Assembly (NCBI RefSeq): GCF_018361265.1 | Contig: NZ_JAFLNH010000001.1 | Location: 1,612,001 to 1,676,000 of the forward strand | DNA: 64,000 nucleotides | DNA from: Mycobacterium sp. SM1 | Lineage (GTDB): Bacteria > Actinomycetota > Actinomycetes > Mycobacteriales > Mycobacteriaceae | Direction: 5' to 3' | Shown: in pieces, positions 34,858 to 44,542 of the stretch | How positions within the stretch are numbered: position 1 is the stretch's first letter | Layout of the letters: each line of letters starts with the position of its first letter | Made by a program: the position numbers and the translations under genes | Notes under the pieces: model-generated | The model's database searches: none | What the model saw: only the letters and a program-made list of their open reading frames with translations | What the model was told of the DNA's origin: nothing

Positions 34858-36693
34858 TTAGAAGGCCGCTTCATCGAGCTCCATGATCTCGTTGTCCAGT
34901 GTCTCGATCACCTGCCGGGTGGCGGTCAAGAGCGGCAGGAAGTTCTTTGCGAAGAACGAGGCCACCGCGATCTTGCCTTCGTAGAATGCGCGGTCGGCAT
35001 CGCTGGCCCCGGCATCGAGGGCCTCGATCGCCACCGCGGCCTGGCGCTGCAGCAACCAGCCGATCAGCAGGTCGCCGACACTCATCAGGAAGCGCACCGA
35101 GCCCAGACCCACCTTGTAGACACTGGTCACGTCCTCCTGGGCGGCCATCAGATACCCGGTCAGCGCGGCTGCCATCGCTTGCACATCGGTCAGCGCGGCC
35201 GCCAGCAGCGTGCGCTCAGCCTTCAACCGCCCGTTGCCGGACTCGTTCTTGATGAACTCCTCGATTTGGCCCGCCACATGGGCGAGCGCCACGCCCTTGT
35301 CGCGAATGATCTTGCGGAAAAAGAAGTCCTGCGCCTGGATGGCTGTGGTGCCTTCGTAAAGCGAGTCGATCTTGGAGTCGCGGATGTACTGCTCGATGGG
35401 GTAGTCCTGCAAAAAGCCCGACCCGCCCAGGGTTTGCAGGCTCTCCGTGAGCTTGGCATACGCCTGTTCGGAGCCGACACCCTTGACCACCGGCAGCATC
35501 AAGTCGTTGACCCTGACCGCCAGCTCGGCGTCCACACCGTGTACCGCCTTGGCCACGGCGGCGTCCTGGTAAGTCGCCGTGTAGAGGTAGAGCGCGCGCA
35601 GACCCTCGGCGTACGCCTTCTGGGTCATCAGGCTGCGACGCACATCGGGGTGATGTGTGATGGTGACCCGCGGCGCGGCCTTGTCGGTCATCTGGGTCAT
35701 GTCGGCACCCTGTACCCGGGACTTGGCGTACTCCAGGGCGTTCAGGTAGCCGGTGGAGAGGGTGGCGATCGCCTTGGTGCCGACCATCATCCGTGCCTGC
35801 TCGATGACCTCGAACATCTGAGCGATGCCGTTGTGCACCTCTCCGACCAGCCAGCCCTTGGCCGGCACGCCGTGCTGGCCGAACGCGAGCTCACAGGTCG
35901 CCGAGACCTTGAGGCCCATCTTGTGCTCGACGTTGGTGACGAACACCCCGTTGCGCTCGCGGGGCTCACCGGTCTCGGGGTCGAATAAGAACTTCGGCAC
36001 AAAAAACAGCGACAGGCCCTTGGTGCCGGGGCCGGCGCCCTCGGGGCGGGCCAGCACCAGGTGGAAGATGTTTTCGAACAGGTCATCGGAGTCGGCGGAG
36101 GTGATGAACCGCTTGACCCCCTCGATATGCCAGGAACCGTCTTCTTGCCTGACGGCCTTAGTGCGGGCGGCCCCCACATCGGAGCCGGCGTCCGGCTCGG
36201 TCAACACCATGGTGGCGCCCCAGCCACGCTCGGCGGCCAGCACGGCCCATTTCTTCTGCTCCTCGGTGCCGAGGTGGTAGAGGATGTTGGCGAAACCCGC
36301 GCCGCCACCGTACATCCATACCGCCGGGTTGGCGCCCAGGATGTGCTCGTGCAGCGCCCACACCAGCACCTTGGGCATCGGGGTGCCCCCAAGGGCCTCT
36401 TCGATGCCGATCTTGTCCCAACCGGCATCGAGGACCGTGCGCACCGACTTCTTAAACGACTCCGGCAGGGTCACCGAGTGCGTCTCAGGGTGGAAGATCG
36501 GCGGGTTACGGTCGCCGTCGGCGAACGACGCGGCGATCGGGCCCTCGGCGAGCCGGCTCATTTCAGCCAGCATCTCCCGGGCGGTGCCCACATCCAGGTC
36601 GCTGTAGGGGCCTTCACCAAATGCCTTGTCTACGTTGAAGACCTCGAACAGGTTGAATTCCTGGTCGCGGACATTGCTCTTGTAGTGGCTCAC
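34858..36693 (-). CDS. fadE5: FadE5 acyl-CoA dehydrogenase
   Basis: 611 residues from GTG 36693 ([16 protein letters not shown]), exactly the FadE5 length. Large-type ACAD fold: [17 protein letters not shown] (FAD/substrate loop), [18 protein letters not shown], and the catalytic glutamate near [16 protein letters not shown]. FadE5 handles medium- to long-chain acyl-CoAs in beta-oxidation and is induced by fatty acids in M. tuberculosis. A longer frame to 36723 adds unconserved residues. The promoter carries a palindrome resembling the fabG4/fadA2 one. Confidence 0.9.
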   Translation of the reverse strand: MSHYKSNVRDQEFNLFEVFNVDKAFGEGPYSDLDVGTAREMLAEMSRLAEGPIAASFADGDRNPPIFHPETHSVTLPESFKKSVRTVLDAGWDKIGIEEALGGTPMPKVLVWALHEHILGANPAVWMYGGGAGFANILYHLGTEEQKKWAVLAAERGWGATMVLTEPDAGSDVGAARTKAVRQEDGSWHIEGVKRFITSADSDDLFENIFHLVLARPEGAGPGTKGLSLFFVPKFLFDPETGEPRERNGVFVTNVEHKMGLKVSATCELAFGQHGVPAKGWLVGEVHNGIAQMFEVIEQARMMVGTKAIATLSTGYLNALEYAKSRVQGADMTQMTDKAAPRVTITHHPDVRRSLMTQKAYAEGLRALYLYTATYQDAAVAKAVHGVDAELAVRVNDLMLPVVKGVGSEQAYAKLTESLQTLGGSGFLQDYPIEQYIRDSKIDSLYEGTTAIQAQDFFFRKIIRDKGVALAHVAGQIEEFIKNESGNGRLKAERTLLAAALTDVQAMAAALTGYLMAAQEDVTSVYKVGLGSVRFLMSVGDLLIGWLLQRQAAVAIEALDAGASDADRAFYEGKIAVASFFAKNFLPLLTATRQVIETLDNEIMELDEAAF

Positions 36694-36740
36694 CTGCTCC
36701 TCCTCGCTGAGAACGCCACGCACGGTTGGGCACAGCTAAG

Positions 36741-36754
36741 TTACCCACCAGTAA
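36741..36754. promoter_or_regulatory. Palindrome TTACCCACCAGTAA upstream of fadE5
   Basis: On the minus strand it reads TTACTGGTGGGTAA, 47 bases upstream of the fadE5 start. Arms TTAC/GTAA with a 6-base centre match the fabG4/fadA2 palindrome TTACTCCAGAGTAA at the shared positions. Candidate operator; regulator unknown. Nearby, AAGTAA occurs at 36819, 36832 and 36844. Confidence 0.5.
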
Positions 36755-36968
36755 TACCGCTAACTTATACCCGTCGGTAACTTCGCCGCAACACGATGTG
36801 AGCTAAATTTCGTTGCCGAAGTAAGGTGAGCAAGTAATGCCTAAAGTAACGCCTCAGCAGCCGGGGGGTGGGATCTCCCCGATCACCCGTAACGGCTGTT
36901 AGCCCTCGGGTGTGCTCGCCAGCGCCGCGCCGTTCACCGCCCGGGCAGCTGACGGGTGCTCGGGCGAC

Positions 36969-37715
36969 TCAGCGGCGGAACAAGTGGGTGCCCAGCCACA
37001 CCAGCGGATCATATTTGCGGTCGGCGACCCGCTCTTTCATCGGGATCAGCGCGTTGTCGGTGATTTTGATGCTTTCCGGGCAGACCTCGGTGCAGCATTT
37101 GGTGATGTTGCAATAGCCCAGCCCGTGCTCCTCCTGCGCCTGGGTGCGCCGATCCAGGGTATCCAGCGGATGCATTTCCAGCTCGGCGATCCGCATCAGG
37201 AAGCGGGGACCGGCGAATGCCTTCTTGTTCTCCTCGTGATCGCGGATCACATGGCACACGTCCTGACACAGGAAGCATTCGATGCACTTGCGGAATTCCT
37301 GTGAGCGCTGCACATCGACCTGCGCCATCCGGTACTCGCCGGGCTGCAGCTCCTTCGGTGGCGTGAACGACGGGATCTCGCGGGCCTTCTCGTAGTTAAA
37401 CGAGACGTCGGTCACCAGGTCACGGATCACCGGGAAGGTCCGCAGCGGGGTCACCGTCACGACTTCGTCCCGCCCGAACGTCGACATCCGGGTCATGCAC
37501 ATCAGCTTGGGCTTGCCGTTGATCTCGGCCGAGCAGGAGCCACATTTGCCCGCCTTGCAATTCCACCGCACCGCGAGATCCGGGATCTGGGTGGCCTGCA
37601 GCCGGTGGATAACGTCGAGCACCACCTCGCCCTCGTTGACCTCAACGGTGAAGTCCTGCAGCGTCCCCCCGCGCTGGTCGCCGCGCCATAGCCGCATGCT
37701 GGCGTTGTAGCTCAT
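36969..37715 (-). CDS. Succinate dehydrogenase 1 iron-sulfur subunit
   Basis: 248 residues. A [2Fe-2S] ferredoxin motif (KAGKCGSCSAEINGKPKLMC) lies in the N-terminal half; the C-terminal half has CIECFLCQDVC and a final CCTEVCPES, for [4Fe-4S] and [3Fe-4S] clusters. It passes electrons from the SdhA FAD to the membrane quinone site. It is Rv0247c-like and starts directly at the sdhA stop (no gap). SdhB1-type proteins of Sdh1 are slightly different from the Sdh2 enzyme elsewhere in the genome. The gene is last in a three-gene operon. Confidence 0.88.
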   Translation of the reverse strand: MSYNASMRLWRGDQRGGTLQDFTVEVNEGEVVLDVIHRLQATQIPDLAVRWNCKAGKCGSCSAEINGKPKLMCMTRMSTFGRDEVVTVTPLRTFPVIRDLVTDVSFNYEKAREIPSFTPPKELQPGEYRMAQVDVQRSQEFRKCIECFLCQDVCHVIRDHEENKKAFAGPRFLMRIAELEMHPLDTLDRRTQAQEEHGLGYCNITKCCTEVCPESIKITDNALIPMKERVADRKYDPLVWLGTHLFRR

Positions 37716-39647
37716 CTAGCTTCTCCGTCCTGGGTGAGCGGCCAGCTCTTCGTCGGTGAAATACTTCTCGAGCTCATCGACCTCGAAGAGCTCCAGCAGG
37801 TCGGGCCGCATAGGCACCTGCTCTTCCCGGGTGATGTTCACCGGGGGAAACACCGAGTCCCCGGCGTGATCGTCACCGGCACGGCATACCAGCAGGATCT
37901 TGCGCCAGTTGGGATCCATCGACGGATGGTCATCACGGGTGTGGCCACCGCGACTTTCGGTGCGTTCCAGCGCCGCCTTTGCCACGCATTCGCTGACCAG
38001 CAGCATGTTACGCAGATCAATGGCCAGATGCCAGCCGGGATTGTATTGCCGGTGGCCTTCGACGACGATGTTGGCGTAGCGCGCCTTCAACTCCTCTAGC
38101 CGTGATAGCGCCTGGGTGATTTCGTCAGCCCTGCGGATGATGCCCACCAGATCGTTCATGGTGTCCTGCAGATCGGTGTGCAACTTGTACGGATTTTCAG
38201 CCGCCCCTATATCTTTCGGAGGATTAAACGGCGCAAGTGCCATCTTGGCGGCGGCGTCGACCGCCTCGGCGGGCACCGTCGGTCGCTGCGAGAGGGCCCG
38301 GACGTAGTCGGCGGCGCCCAAGCCCGCGCGCCGGCCGAACACTATCAGATCGGATAGCGAGTTCCCTCCCAGCCGGTTGGAGCCATGCATGCCTCCCGAG
38401 CACTCGCCGGCCGCGAACAACCCCGGCACCCTGGCAGCGGCGGTATCCGGGTCGACCTCGATACCGCCCATCACGTAGTGACAGGTGGGCCCGACTTCCA
38501 TTGGCTCCTTGGTGATGTCGACTCCGGCCAATTCCTTGAACTGGTGGTACATCGAGGGCAGCAGCTTAAGGATGTCTTCGGCGGACCGGCGTGATGCGAT
38601 GTCGAGGTATACCCCGCCGTGCGGGCTGCCGCGGCCGGCCTTGACCTCCGCGGTGATCGCGCGTGCCACCTCGTCGCGGGGCAGCAAGTCAGGTGTGCGC
38701 CGGTTGTTGTCGTTGTCGTATAGCCACGCGTCGGCTTCCTCTTCAGTCTCGGCATACTGGCCCTTGAACACCGGGGGGATGTAATCGAACATGAAGCGTG
38801 TGCCCTCGGCGTTCTTTAACACGCCACCGTCACCGCGCACGCTTTCGGTGACCAGGATTCCCTTGACGCTGGGCGGCCAGACCATCCCGGTTGGGTGAAA
38901 TTGGACGAACTCCATGTTGATCAGCGTCGCGCCGGCCCGCAGCGCCAGCGCGTGGCCATCGCCGGTGTATTCCCAGGAATTCGACGTGACCTTGAACGAC
39001 TTGCCGATGCCACCGGTGGCCATCACCACAGCGGGTGCCTCGAAGAGGATGAATCGCCCGCTCTCACGCCAATATCCGAAGGCGCCGGCGATACGACCCT
39101 GCTCGCCGTCTTTGATCAGTTCGGTGATCGTGCACTCGGCGAACACCTTGATTCGCGCCTCGTAGTCGCCGAGCTCGCTATAGTCCTCTTGCTGCAGTGC
39201 GACGATCTTCTGCTGCATGGTGCGGATGAGTTCCAGGCCGGTGCGGTCGCCGACGTGGGCCAGCCGAGGGTAGGTGTGCCCACCGAAGTTACGCTGGCTG
39301 ATCCGGCCATCCTTGGTTCGGTCGAACAGGGCACCGTAGGTTTCTAGCTCCCAGACCCGGTCGGGTGCCTCCTTGGCGTGCAGCTCGGCCATCCGCCAGT
39401 TGTTGAGAAATTTTCCGCCGCGCATCGTGTCGCGGAAGTGCACCTGCCAGTTATCTTTAGGGTTGACATTACCCATCGCGGCAGCGGCACCCCCCTCGGC
39501 CATAACCGTGTGTGCCTTGCCAAACAACGACTTACACACCACGGCGACCCTCAGGCCGCGTTCGCGCGCCTCGATCACGGCGCGTAATCCGGCGCCGCCG
39601 GCACCGATCACGACGACGTCGTAGGAGTGCCGTTCGACCTCAACCAT
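37716..39647 (-). CDS. Succinate dehydrogenase 1 flavoprotein subunit
   Basis: 643 residues from ATG 39647. FAD binding: VVVIGAGGAGLRAV; covalent-FAD histidine in KAHTVMAEGGAAA; active-site and substrate motifs QFHPTGM, YVMGGIEVD, the helix GMHGSNRLGGNSLSD, and SRGGHTRDD. It oxidises succinate to fumarate. The length and sequence match Rv0248c (646 aa). The order membrane subunit, flavoprotein, iron-sulfur protein on the minus strand is that of the mycobacterial Sdh1 operon. Sdh1 uses menaquinone as acceptor; a fumarate-reductase direction under low oxygen is also possible. Confidence 0.9.
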   Translation of the reverse strand: MVEVERHSYDVVVIGAGGAGLRAVIEARERGLRVAVVCKSLFGKAHTVMAEGGAAAAMGNVNPKDNWQVHFRDTMRGGKFLNNWRMAELHAKEAPDRVWELETYGALFDRTKDGRISQRNFGGHTYPRLAHVGDRTGLELIRTMQQKIVALQQEDYSELGDYEARIKVFAECTITELIKDGEQGRIAGAFGYWRESGRFILFEAPAVVMATGGIGKSFKVTSNSWEYTGDGHALALRAGATLINMEFVQFHPTGMVWPPSVKGILVTESVRGDGGVLKNAEGTRFMFDYIPPVFKGQYAETEEEADAWLYDNDNNRRTPDLLPRDEVARAITAEVKAGRGSPHGGVYLDIASRRSAEDILKLLPSMYHQFKELAGVDITKEPMEVGPTCHYVMGGIEVDPDTAAARVPGLFAAGECSGGMHGSNRLGGNSLSDLIVFGRRAGLGAADYVRALSQRPTVPAEAVDAAAKMALAPFNPPKDIGAAENPYKLHTDLQDTMNDLVGIIRRADEITQALSRLEELKARYANIVVEGHRQYNPGWHLAIDLRNMLLVSECVAKAALERTESRGGHTRDDHPSMDPNWRKILLVCRAGDDHAGDSVFPPVNITREEQVPMRPDLLELFEVDELEKYFTDEELAAHPGRRS

Positions 39648-39689
39648 GAAACCCTCGCTCAACCCTCGCCGAAATCATAAATTGCTTTG

Positions 39690-40511
39690 TCACCCAATAA
39701 ACCTCAAATCGTGGATGGTTCCGCTGGCCACCAGCATGATGTAGAAGTCGGTGAGCACCAAGGTGCCCAGCGTGATCCACGCCCACGTCATGTGGCGCGT
39801 GTTGATCCGGCTGACCTGCGTCCAGAGCCAGTACCGGATAGGGTGGTTCGAAAAGTGCTTGAGCCGCCCGCCCATGACGTGACGGCAGGAGTGGCACGAC
39901 AACGTGTAGATCCAGAGCAGAACCACGTTAGTGACGATAATGATGTTGCCTAAGCCAAATCCGAAACCCGACGGGGAATGGAAGGCGACGATCGCGTCGT
40001 AGGTGTTGATCACCGAGACGATCACGGCGAAGTAAAAGAAGTATCGATGGGTGTTCTGAATGATCAGCGGCAGACGGGTCTCGCCGGTGTAATGGGCGCG
40101 CGGCTCGGGAATCGCACAGCTGGTGGGCGACTGCCACACCGAGCGATAGTAGGCCTTGCGATAGTAATAGCAGGTGATCCTGAAGGCCAGCAGGAACGGC
40201 AATACCAGCATTCCCAACGGAATCCACCATGGGAAGTGCCCCAGCCACACACCAAGGTGGCTGGCACCCGGCTCACAGGACGCGCTGATGCACGGTGAGT
40301 AAAACGGCGTCAGGTAGTGGTAGTCGGCGACCCAGTAGGCGCTTCCCCACATCCCGCGAATGAACCCGTAGATCAGGAAGGCCGCCAGGCCAAGGTCGGT
40401 CATCAGCGGAGCGAGCCACCACCGGTCGGTGCGTAGCGTCGGTTGCGCTATCTGGGCACGGCGGGGTGCGAAGACGCCGGTTGCTGGACGGTTGGTCGTG
40501 GGTGCGCTCAT
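39690..40511 (-). CDS. Succinate dehydrogenase 1 membrane subunit
   Basis: 273 residues with five to six hydrophobic helices. It corresponds to Rv0249c, the membrane anchor of Sdh1. The published M. smegmatis Sdh1 structure has a Rieske-type [2Fe-2S] cluster in the membrane subunit and no haem b; candidate ligands here are the CHSCRH cluster near residue 208 and His/Cys residues in the first half, but I cannot place them securely. ATG 40511 starts MSAPTTNRPATG. The upstream 450 bases form the divergent promoter with nirB. Confidence 0.85.
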   Translation of the reverse strand: MSAPTTNRPATGVFAPRRAQIAQPTLRTDRWWLAPLMTDLGLAAFLIYGFIRGMWGSAYWVADYHYLTPFYSPCISASCEPGASHLGVWLGHFPWWIPLGMLVLPFLLAFRITCYYYRKAYYRSVWQSPTSCAIPEPRAHYTGETRLPLIIQNTHRYFFYFAVIVSVINTYDAIVAFHSPSGFGFGLGNIIIVTNVVLLWIYTLSCHSCRHVMGGRLKHFSNHPIRYWLWTQVSRINTRHMTWAWITLGTLVLTDFYIMLVASGTIHDLRFIG

Positions 40512-40904
40512 CTGATGTAGATTCCCTTTTCACGTTTCCTGGTCGGAGCGTACCCAGCCCACCACCCTCTGCTACCGCGGGGGTGTGTCCCGCCTCGGGC
40601 GACCGCCGATGCCCTCGTTGCCACCGTCGCGCCAGAACGTCGGGCTGTCGACCGGACAGTGACCTGGCTCACGCCGCCGACACGACTCGGCGGCGCCGTG
40701 AGGCCCGAAAAGGGACGAAGCCGGCGACCCCCGGCCCCGCGACCCACGGTCCGGGCGCCGCAACAAAAGTGCTCATCCGCGTCGTCATCCTGCCGGCATC
40801 GTGCGGGTCCACCGTCCCTAGCAGCACGGATCGGCGCCGCTGATGTTTCACCGAGGGTACAAGGGGAACCTCTCAACCCAGGCCCGCCCCCCTGTAAGGA
40901 CTCC
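40512..40904. other. Intergenic region between sdh operon and nirB
   Basis: About 390 bases with no supported gene; open frames here lack plausible starts or conserved motifs. In M. tuberculosis Rv0250c and hsp (Rv0251c) occupy this position (from memory); neither is seen. The last 60 bases before nirB hold candidate regulatory repeats, entered separately. Confidence 0.55.
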
Positions 40905-40951
40905 GTCACAGCGGCGTCACATGCTGCGACATCACGGAAACATCGCGTTTC
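40905..40951. promoter_or_regulatory. Candidate GlnR/NnaR site upstream of nirB
   Basis: GTCAC at 40905 and 40916 are 11 bp apart; GAAAC at 40937-40941 and GTTTC at 40947-40951 form an inverted repeat just 13 bases before the nirB ATG. GTNAC/GAAAC half-sites with ~11-bp periodicity are the pattern of actinobacterial GlnR sites, and nirBD is a GlnR target in mycobacteria. Assignment is inference. Confidence 0.4.
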
Positions 40952-40964
40952 TAACCTCGGTGTC

Positions 40965-43556
40965 ATGGCTCAAGTCGTCGACGGGCGCGAGGGCCGCAAC
41001 GAGCGCGCGATCGTTGTGGTCGGGCATGGCATGGTGGGCCATCGGCTAGTCGAGGCGCTGCGTGCCCGTGACCGTGACGGGATCTGCCGGATCACGGTGT
41101 TGGCGGAAGAGTGCACCGCGGCCTATGACCGGGTGGGACTGACCTCCTATGCCGAGACCTGGGACCGCGGGCAACTGGCGCTGCCGGGCAACGACTACCA
41201 CGGCGATGATCGGGTCCGGCTACTGCTGAGCACACGTGTCACCGAGATCGATCGGGCGGGCAAGTCGGTGCTAACCGCAGCCGGCCACCGGTATCGGTAT
41301 GACAAACTGGTCCTGGCCACGGGTTCGCGCGCATACGTGCCGCCGGTCCCCGGCCACGATCTGCCTGGCTGCCACGTCTACCGCACACTCGACGACCTGG
41401 ACGCCATCCGGGCCACCGTGCAGCACACGCTGAACGCCGGACACACCAACGCCGCCGTGGTGATCGGCGGGGGGCTGCTGGGATTGGAAGCCGCTAATGC
41501 GCTGCGCCAGTTTGGGCTACAGACACACATCGTGGAGATCATGCCGCGGCTGATGGCGCAGCAGGTCGACGAGGCCGGCGGCGCCCTTTTGTCCCGGATG
41601 ATCGCCGACCTTGGCATTGCGGTGCATCTGGGTGTGAAAACGGAGTCGCTCGAGGCTATCTCACGTGCTGACGGCTCACGGTCGGCGCGGGTGAGCCTGT
41701 CCGACGGGGAGGTTGTCGACGCCGGCGTGGTGATCTTCGCCGCGGGCATACGCCCACGCGACGAGTTGGCGGTCGCCGCGGGTCTGGCCATTGCCGAGCG
41801 CGGTGGTGTGCTGACCGATTTATCCTGCCGAACCAGCGATCCGGACATTTACGCGGTCGGCGAAGTGGCCGCGATCGAGGGCCGCTGCTATGGGCTGGTG
41901 GGGCCGGGCTACACCAGCGCCGAGGTGGTGGCGGACCGGCTGCTGGACGGTGTGGCGGAGTTTCCCGAGGCCGACCTGTCGACCAAGCTCAAACTGCTGG
42001 GCGTTGACGTCGCCAGCTTCGGTGACGCCATGGGCGCTACTCCGAACTGCCTGGAGGTGGTGGTCAACGACGCGGTGAACCGGACCTACGCCAAACTGGT
42101 GTTGTCCGACGACGCGAAGACGCTGCTGGGCGGCATCCTGGTTGGGGACGCCTCCAACTATGGGGTGCTGCGGCCGATGGTCGGCAGCGAGCTGCCCGGC
42201 GACCCGCTGGCCTTGATCGCCCCGGCACGCGACGGCACAGCGACTTTGGGTGTGGGAGCGCTGCCACCGTCGGCCCAGATCTGCTCGTGTAACAACGTCA
42301 CCAAGGGCCGGCTGACCGCGGCCATCGCGGACGGCTGCGCTGACGTACCCGCCCTCAAGGCGTGCACCGGCGCGGGCACCTCATGCGGGTCATGTGTTCC
42401 CATGCTCAAGCAGCTGCTGGAAGCCGAGGGCGTGCGGCAGTCAAAGGCCCTGTGCGAGCATTTCAGCCAATCACGCCAGGAGCTCTTCGAAATCATCATG
42501 GCCACCGGGATCCGCAGCTTCTCCGGTCTGCTGGAACGCTTTGGTCACGGGAAAGGTTGCGACATTTGCAAACCCGCAGTCGCATCCATCCTGGCGTCTA
42601 CCGGCTCCGACCATATTCTCGACGGTGAGCAAGCGTCGCTACAGGACTCCAACGACCACTTTCTCGCTAACATTCAACGCAACGGCAGCTATTCGGTGGT
42701 GCCGCGGATTCCCGGTGGCAGCATCGAGCCCGACCATTTGATTTTGATCGGTCAGGTCGCTAAGGAATTCGGGCTCTACACCAAGATCACCGGCGGACAG
42801 CGTATCGACATGTTCGGAGCCAGGGTCGACCAGCTGCCGGCGATCTGGAGGCGGCTCGTCGACGGCGGCATGGAGTCCGGGCACGCCTACGGCAAGGCGG
42901 TGCGCACCGTGAAAAGCTGCGTCGGCACCGACTGGTGCCGCTATGGCCAGCAGGATTCGGTGCAGATGGCCATCGACTTAGAGCTGCGCTACCGGGGACT
43001 GCGCGCACCGCACAAAATCAAGATGGGTGTCTCGGGGTGTGCGCGTGAATGCGCCGAGGCGCGTGCCAAGGACATCGGTGTCATCGCCACCGAGCGTGGC
43101 TGGAACCTCTATGTCGGTGGGAACGGCGGCTTTTCCCCAAAGCACGCGCAGTTGCTGGCCAGTGACCTCGACGACGAGACGCTGATCCGCTACATCGACC
43201 GGTTTTTGATGTTCTACATCCGCACCGCAGACCGGCTGCAGCGCACGGCGGCATGGATCGAATCCCTCGAGGGTGGGCTGGATCATCTGCGCGACGTGGT
43301 ATGCCACGACTCACTGGGCCTCGCCGAGGAATTTGAAGCGGCTATCCGCCGTCATGTGGCCAACTACCAGTGCGAATGGAAAGGGGTACTGGATGATCCG
43401 CAGAAGCTGGCGCGATTCGTGTCCTTTGTGAACGCGCCCGGCACCCCGGATCCCACAGTGGTCTTCACCGAGGTCAACGGGCGCAAGAAGCCGGCGCCGC
43501 GCGACGCGGGCCGCGCTGATGCCGTGCTCATCGGCATGCCACGAGTTCAAACGTGA
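40965..43556 (+). CDS. nirB: NirB, assimilatory nitrite reductase large subunit
   Basis: 863 residues from ATG 40965. An N-terminal FAD/NAD domain starts AIVVVGHGMVGHRLVEAL and includes AVVIGGGLLGLEAANAL; a BFD-like [2Fe-2S] motif CSCNNVTKG..CGSC follows, then the ferredoxin-nitrite reductase halves. Sirohaem/[4Fe-4S] cysteines are in CVGTDWCRYG (C-x5-C) and VSGCARECAE (C-x3-C). NirBD reduces nitrite to ammonium with NAD(P)H in the cytoplasm. The frame is open 300 bases farther upstream, but those codons are not conserved. nirD follows after 32 bases. Confidence 0.9.
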   Translation: MAQVVDGREGRNERAIVVVGHGMVGHRLVEALRARDRDGICRITVLAEECTAAYDRVGLTSYAETWDRGQLALPGNDYHGDDRVRLLLSTRVTEIDRAGKSVLTAAGHRYRYDKLVLATGSRAYVPPVPGHDLPGCHVYRTLDDLDAIRATVQHTLNAGHTNAAVVIGGGLLGLEAANALRQFGLQTHIVEIMPRLMAQQVDEAGGALLSRMIADLGIAVHLGVKTESLEAISRADGSRSARVSLSDGEVVDAGVVIFAAGIRPRDELAVAAGLAIAERGGVLTDLSCRTSDPDIYAVGEVAAIEGRCYGLVGPGYTSAEVVADRLLDGVAEFPEADLSTKLKLLGVDVASFGDAMGATPNCLEVVVNDAVNRTYAKLVLSDDAKTLLGGILVGDASNYGVLRPMVGSELPGDPLALIAPARDGTATLGVGALPPSAQICSCNNVTKGRLTAAIADGCADVPALKACTGAGTSCGSCVPMLKQLLEAEGVRQSKALCEHFSQSRQELFEIIMATGIRSFSGLLERFGHGKGCDICKPAVASILASTGSDHILDGEQASLQDSNDHFLANIQRNGSYSVVPRIPGGSIEPDHLILIGQVAKEFGLYTKITGGQRIDMFGARVDQLPAIWRRLVDGGMESGHAYGKAVRTVKSCVGTDWCRYGQQDSVQMAIDLELRYRGLRAPHKIKMGVSGCARECAEARAKDIGVIATERGWNLYVGGNGGFSPKHAQLLASDLDDETLIRYIDRFLMFYIRTADRLQRTAAWIESLEGGLDHLRDVVCHDSLGLAEEFEAAIRRHVANYQCEWKGVLDDPQKLARFVSFVNAPGTPDPTVVFTEVNGRKKPAPRDAGRADAVLIGMPRVQT

Positions 43557-43588
43557 GTCCTGGAGCATAATCGACGTTCTCATGACCC

Positions 43589-43972
43589 ATGACCCTCGCT
43601 GACGACGCCATCCGCCCGCTGACGCACGGTGACGAAACCTGGATCGTTGCCTGCGCGTACGAGCATCTGATCCCCAACCGGGGCGTCGGCGTTCTGCTCG
43701 ATGACGGCTCGCAGGCGGCACTGTTCCGACTTGACGACGGGTCCCTACACGCGCTCGGGAACATCGACCCGTTCAGCGGTGCCGCGGTGATATCCCGTGG
43801 CATCGTCGGTGATCGGGGCGGACAAGTCATGGTCCAATCACCTATCGGCAAGCAGGCTTTCGCCTTCGCCGACGGGCGTTGCCTCGATGACCCTACGGTG
43901 ACGGTCCCGGTGTACCCAGTGCGTGTCACACCGGCAGGCTATGTCTGCGTGGGGCGCCCGCCCGTCGCGTAG
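43589..43972 (+). CDS. nirD: NirD, nitrite reductase small subunit
   Basis: 127 residues of Rieske-like fold. Conserved segments VGVLLDDGSQAALFRLDDGS, ALGNIDPFSGAAVISRGI and QSPIGKQAFAF match NirD proteins; the cluster-binding Cys/His pairs of true Rieske proteins are absent, as in other NirD. It is required with NirB for NADH-dependent nitrite reduction. ATG 43589 lies 32 bases downstream of nirB. It is a little longer at the N-terminus than Rv0253 (118 aa). Confidence 0.88.
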   Translation: MTLADDAIRPLTHGDETWIVACAYEHLIPNRGVGVLLDDGSQAALFRLDDGSLHALGNIDPFSGAAVISRGIVGDRGGQVMVQSPIGKQAFAFADGRCLDDPTVTVPVYPVRVTPAGYVCVGRPPVA

Positions 43973-44542
43973 TTTAAACGGAGTTCCCAGCGTCGCTCCC
44001 GCGGTGTGATGTTCTTAGGCCGATTATGGACCCGACTTGTAATGACATTGTCTGGCTGCCGGATTAGCGACAGCGAAGCCTCTGGAATTCACCGATGGCG
44101 TTCGAAAGGTGCTGGGTGATAGTGGCACGTGGTGCCGCGCTGCGCCGGTGACTGTAAGTGCGTTCTCACCTGCGGGGCTAAGCCAGTGATATCTCCTTTT
44201 TACCTTGCGATTACCGGGCCGGAACGCAACACCAACACACCCTGCGCACCATGATCGCTGTAGCCGGATGTGACGGCACGCCGGCAACGAACGACAACTC
44301 AAGCGGATAAGAGCGCAGAACGTCTTCTGCGGCAAAGAAAGTCTCGTGGATCCGAAGGACGGTGCTGACAATTTGAGAGCGAAGGGCACGGGTCTGTTGC
44401 CTACCACAAGCGGAATCGTTCCACGATCCGGACTCCGAAGCGTCTTCCAACGACACTCCCCCGGAATGGCTTTGAACAGCCTGACGTGTGGCGGCGCGAG
44501 CCGGGATCTGGTCGCGGCCAGCTAGGCAACGAGGGGGCAAGC
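43973..44542. other. Intergenic stretch between nirD and a PPE gene
   Basis: About 570 bases without a recognised gene on either strand; the minus-strand open frames have atypical residue composition and no ribosome sites. It presumably carries the PPE promoter. In M. tuberculosis cobU follows nirD (from memory); it is not here. Confidence 0.5.

Noticed and set aside
40659..40964. A 300-base N-terminal extension of nirB
   Set aside because: The residues are Arg/Pro-rich without NirB similarity; the FAD motif begins just after the ATG at 40965.
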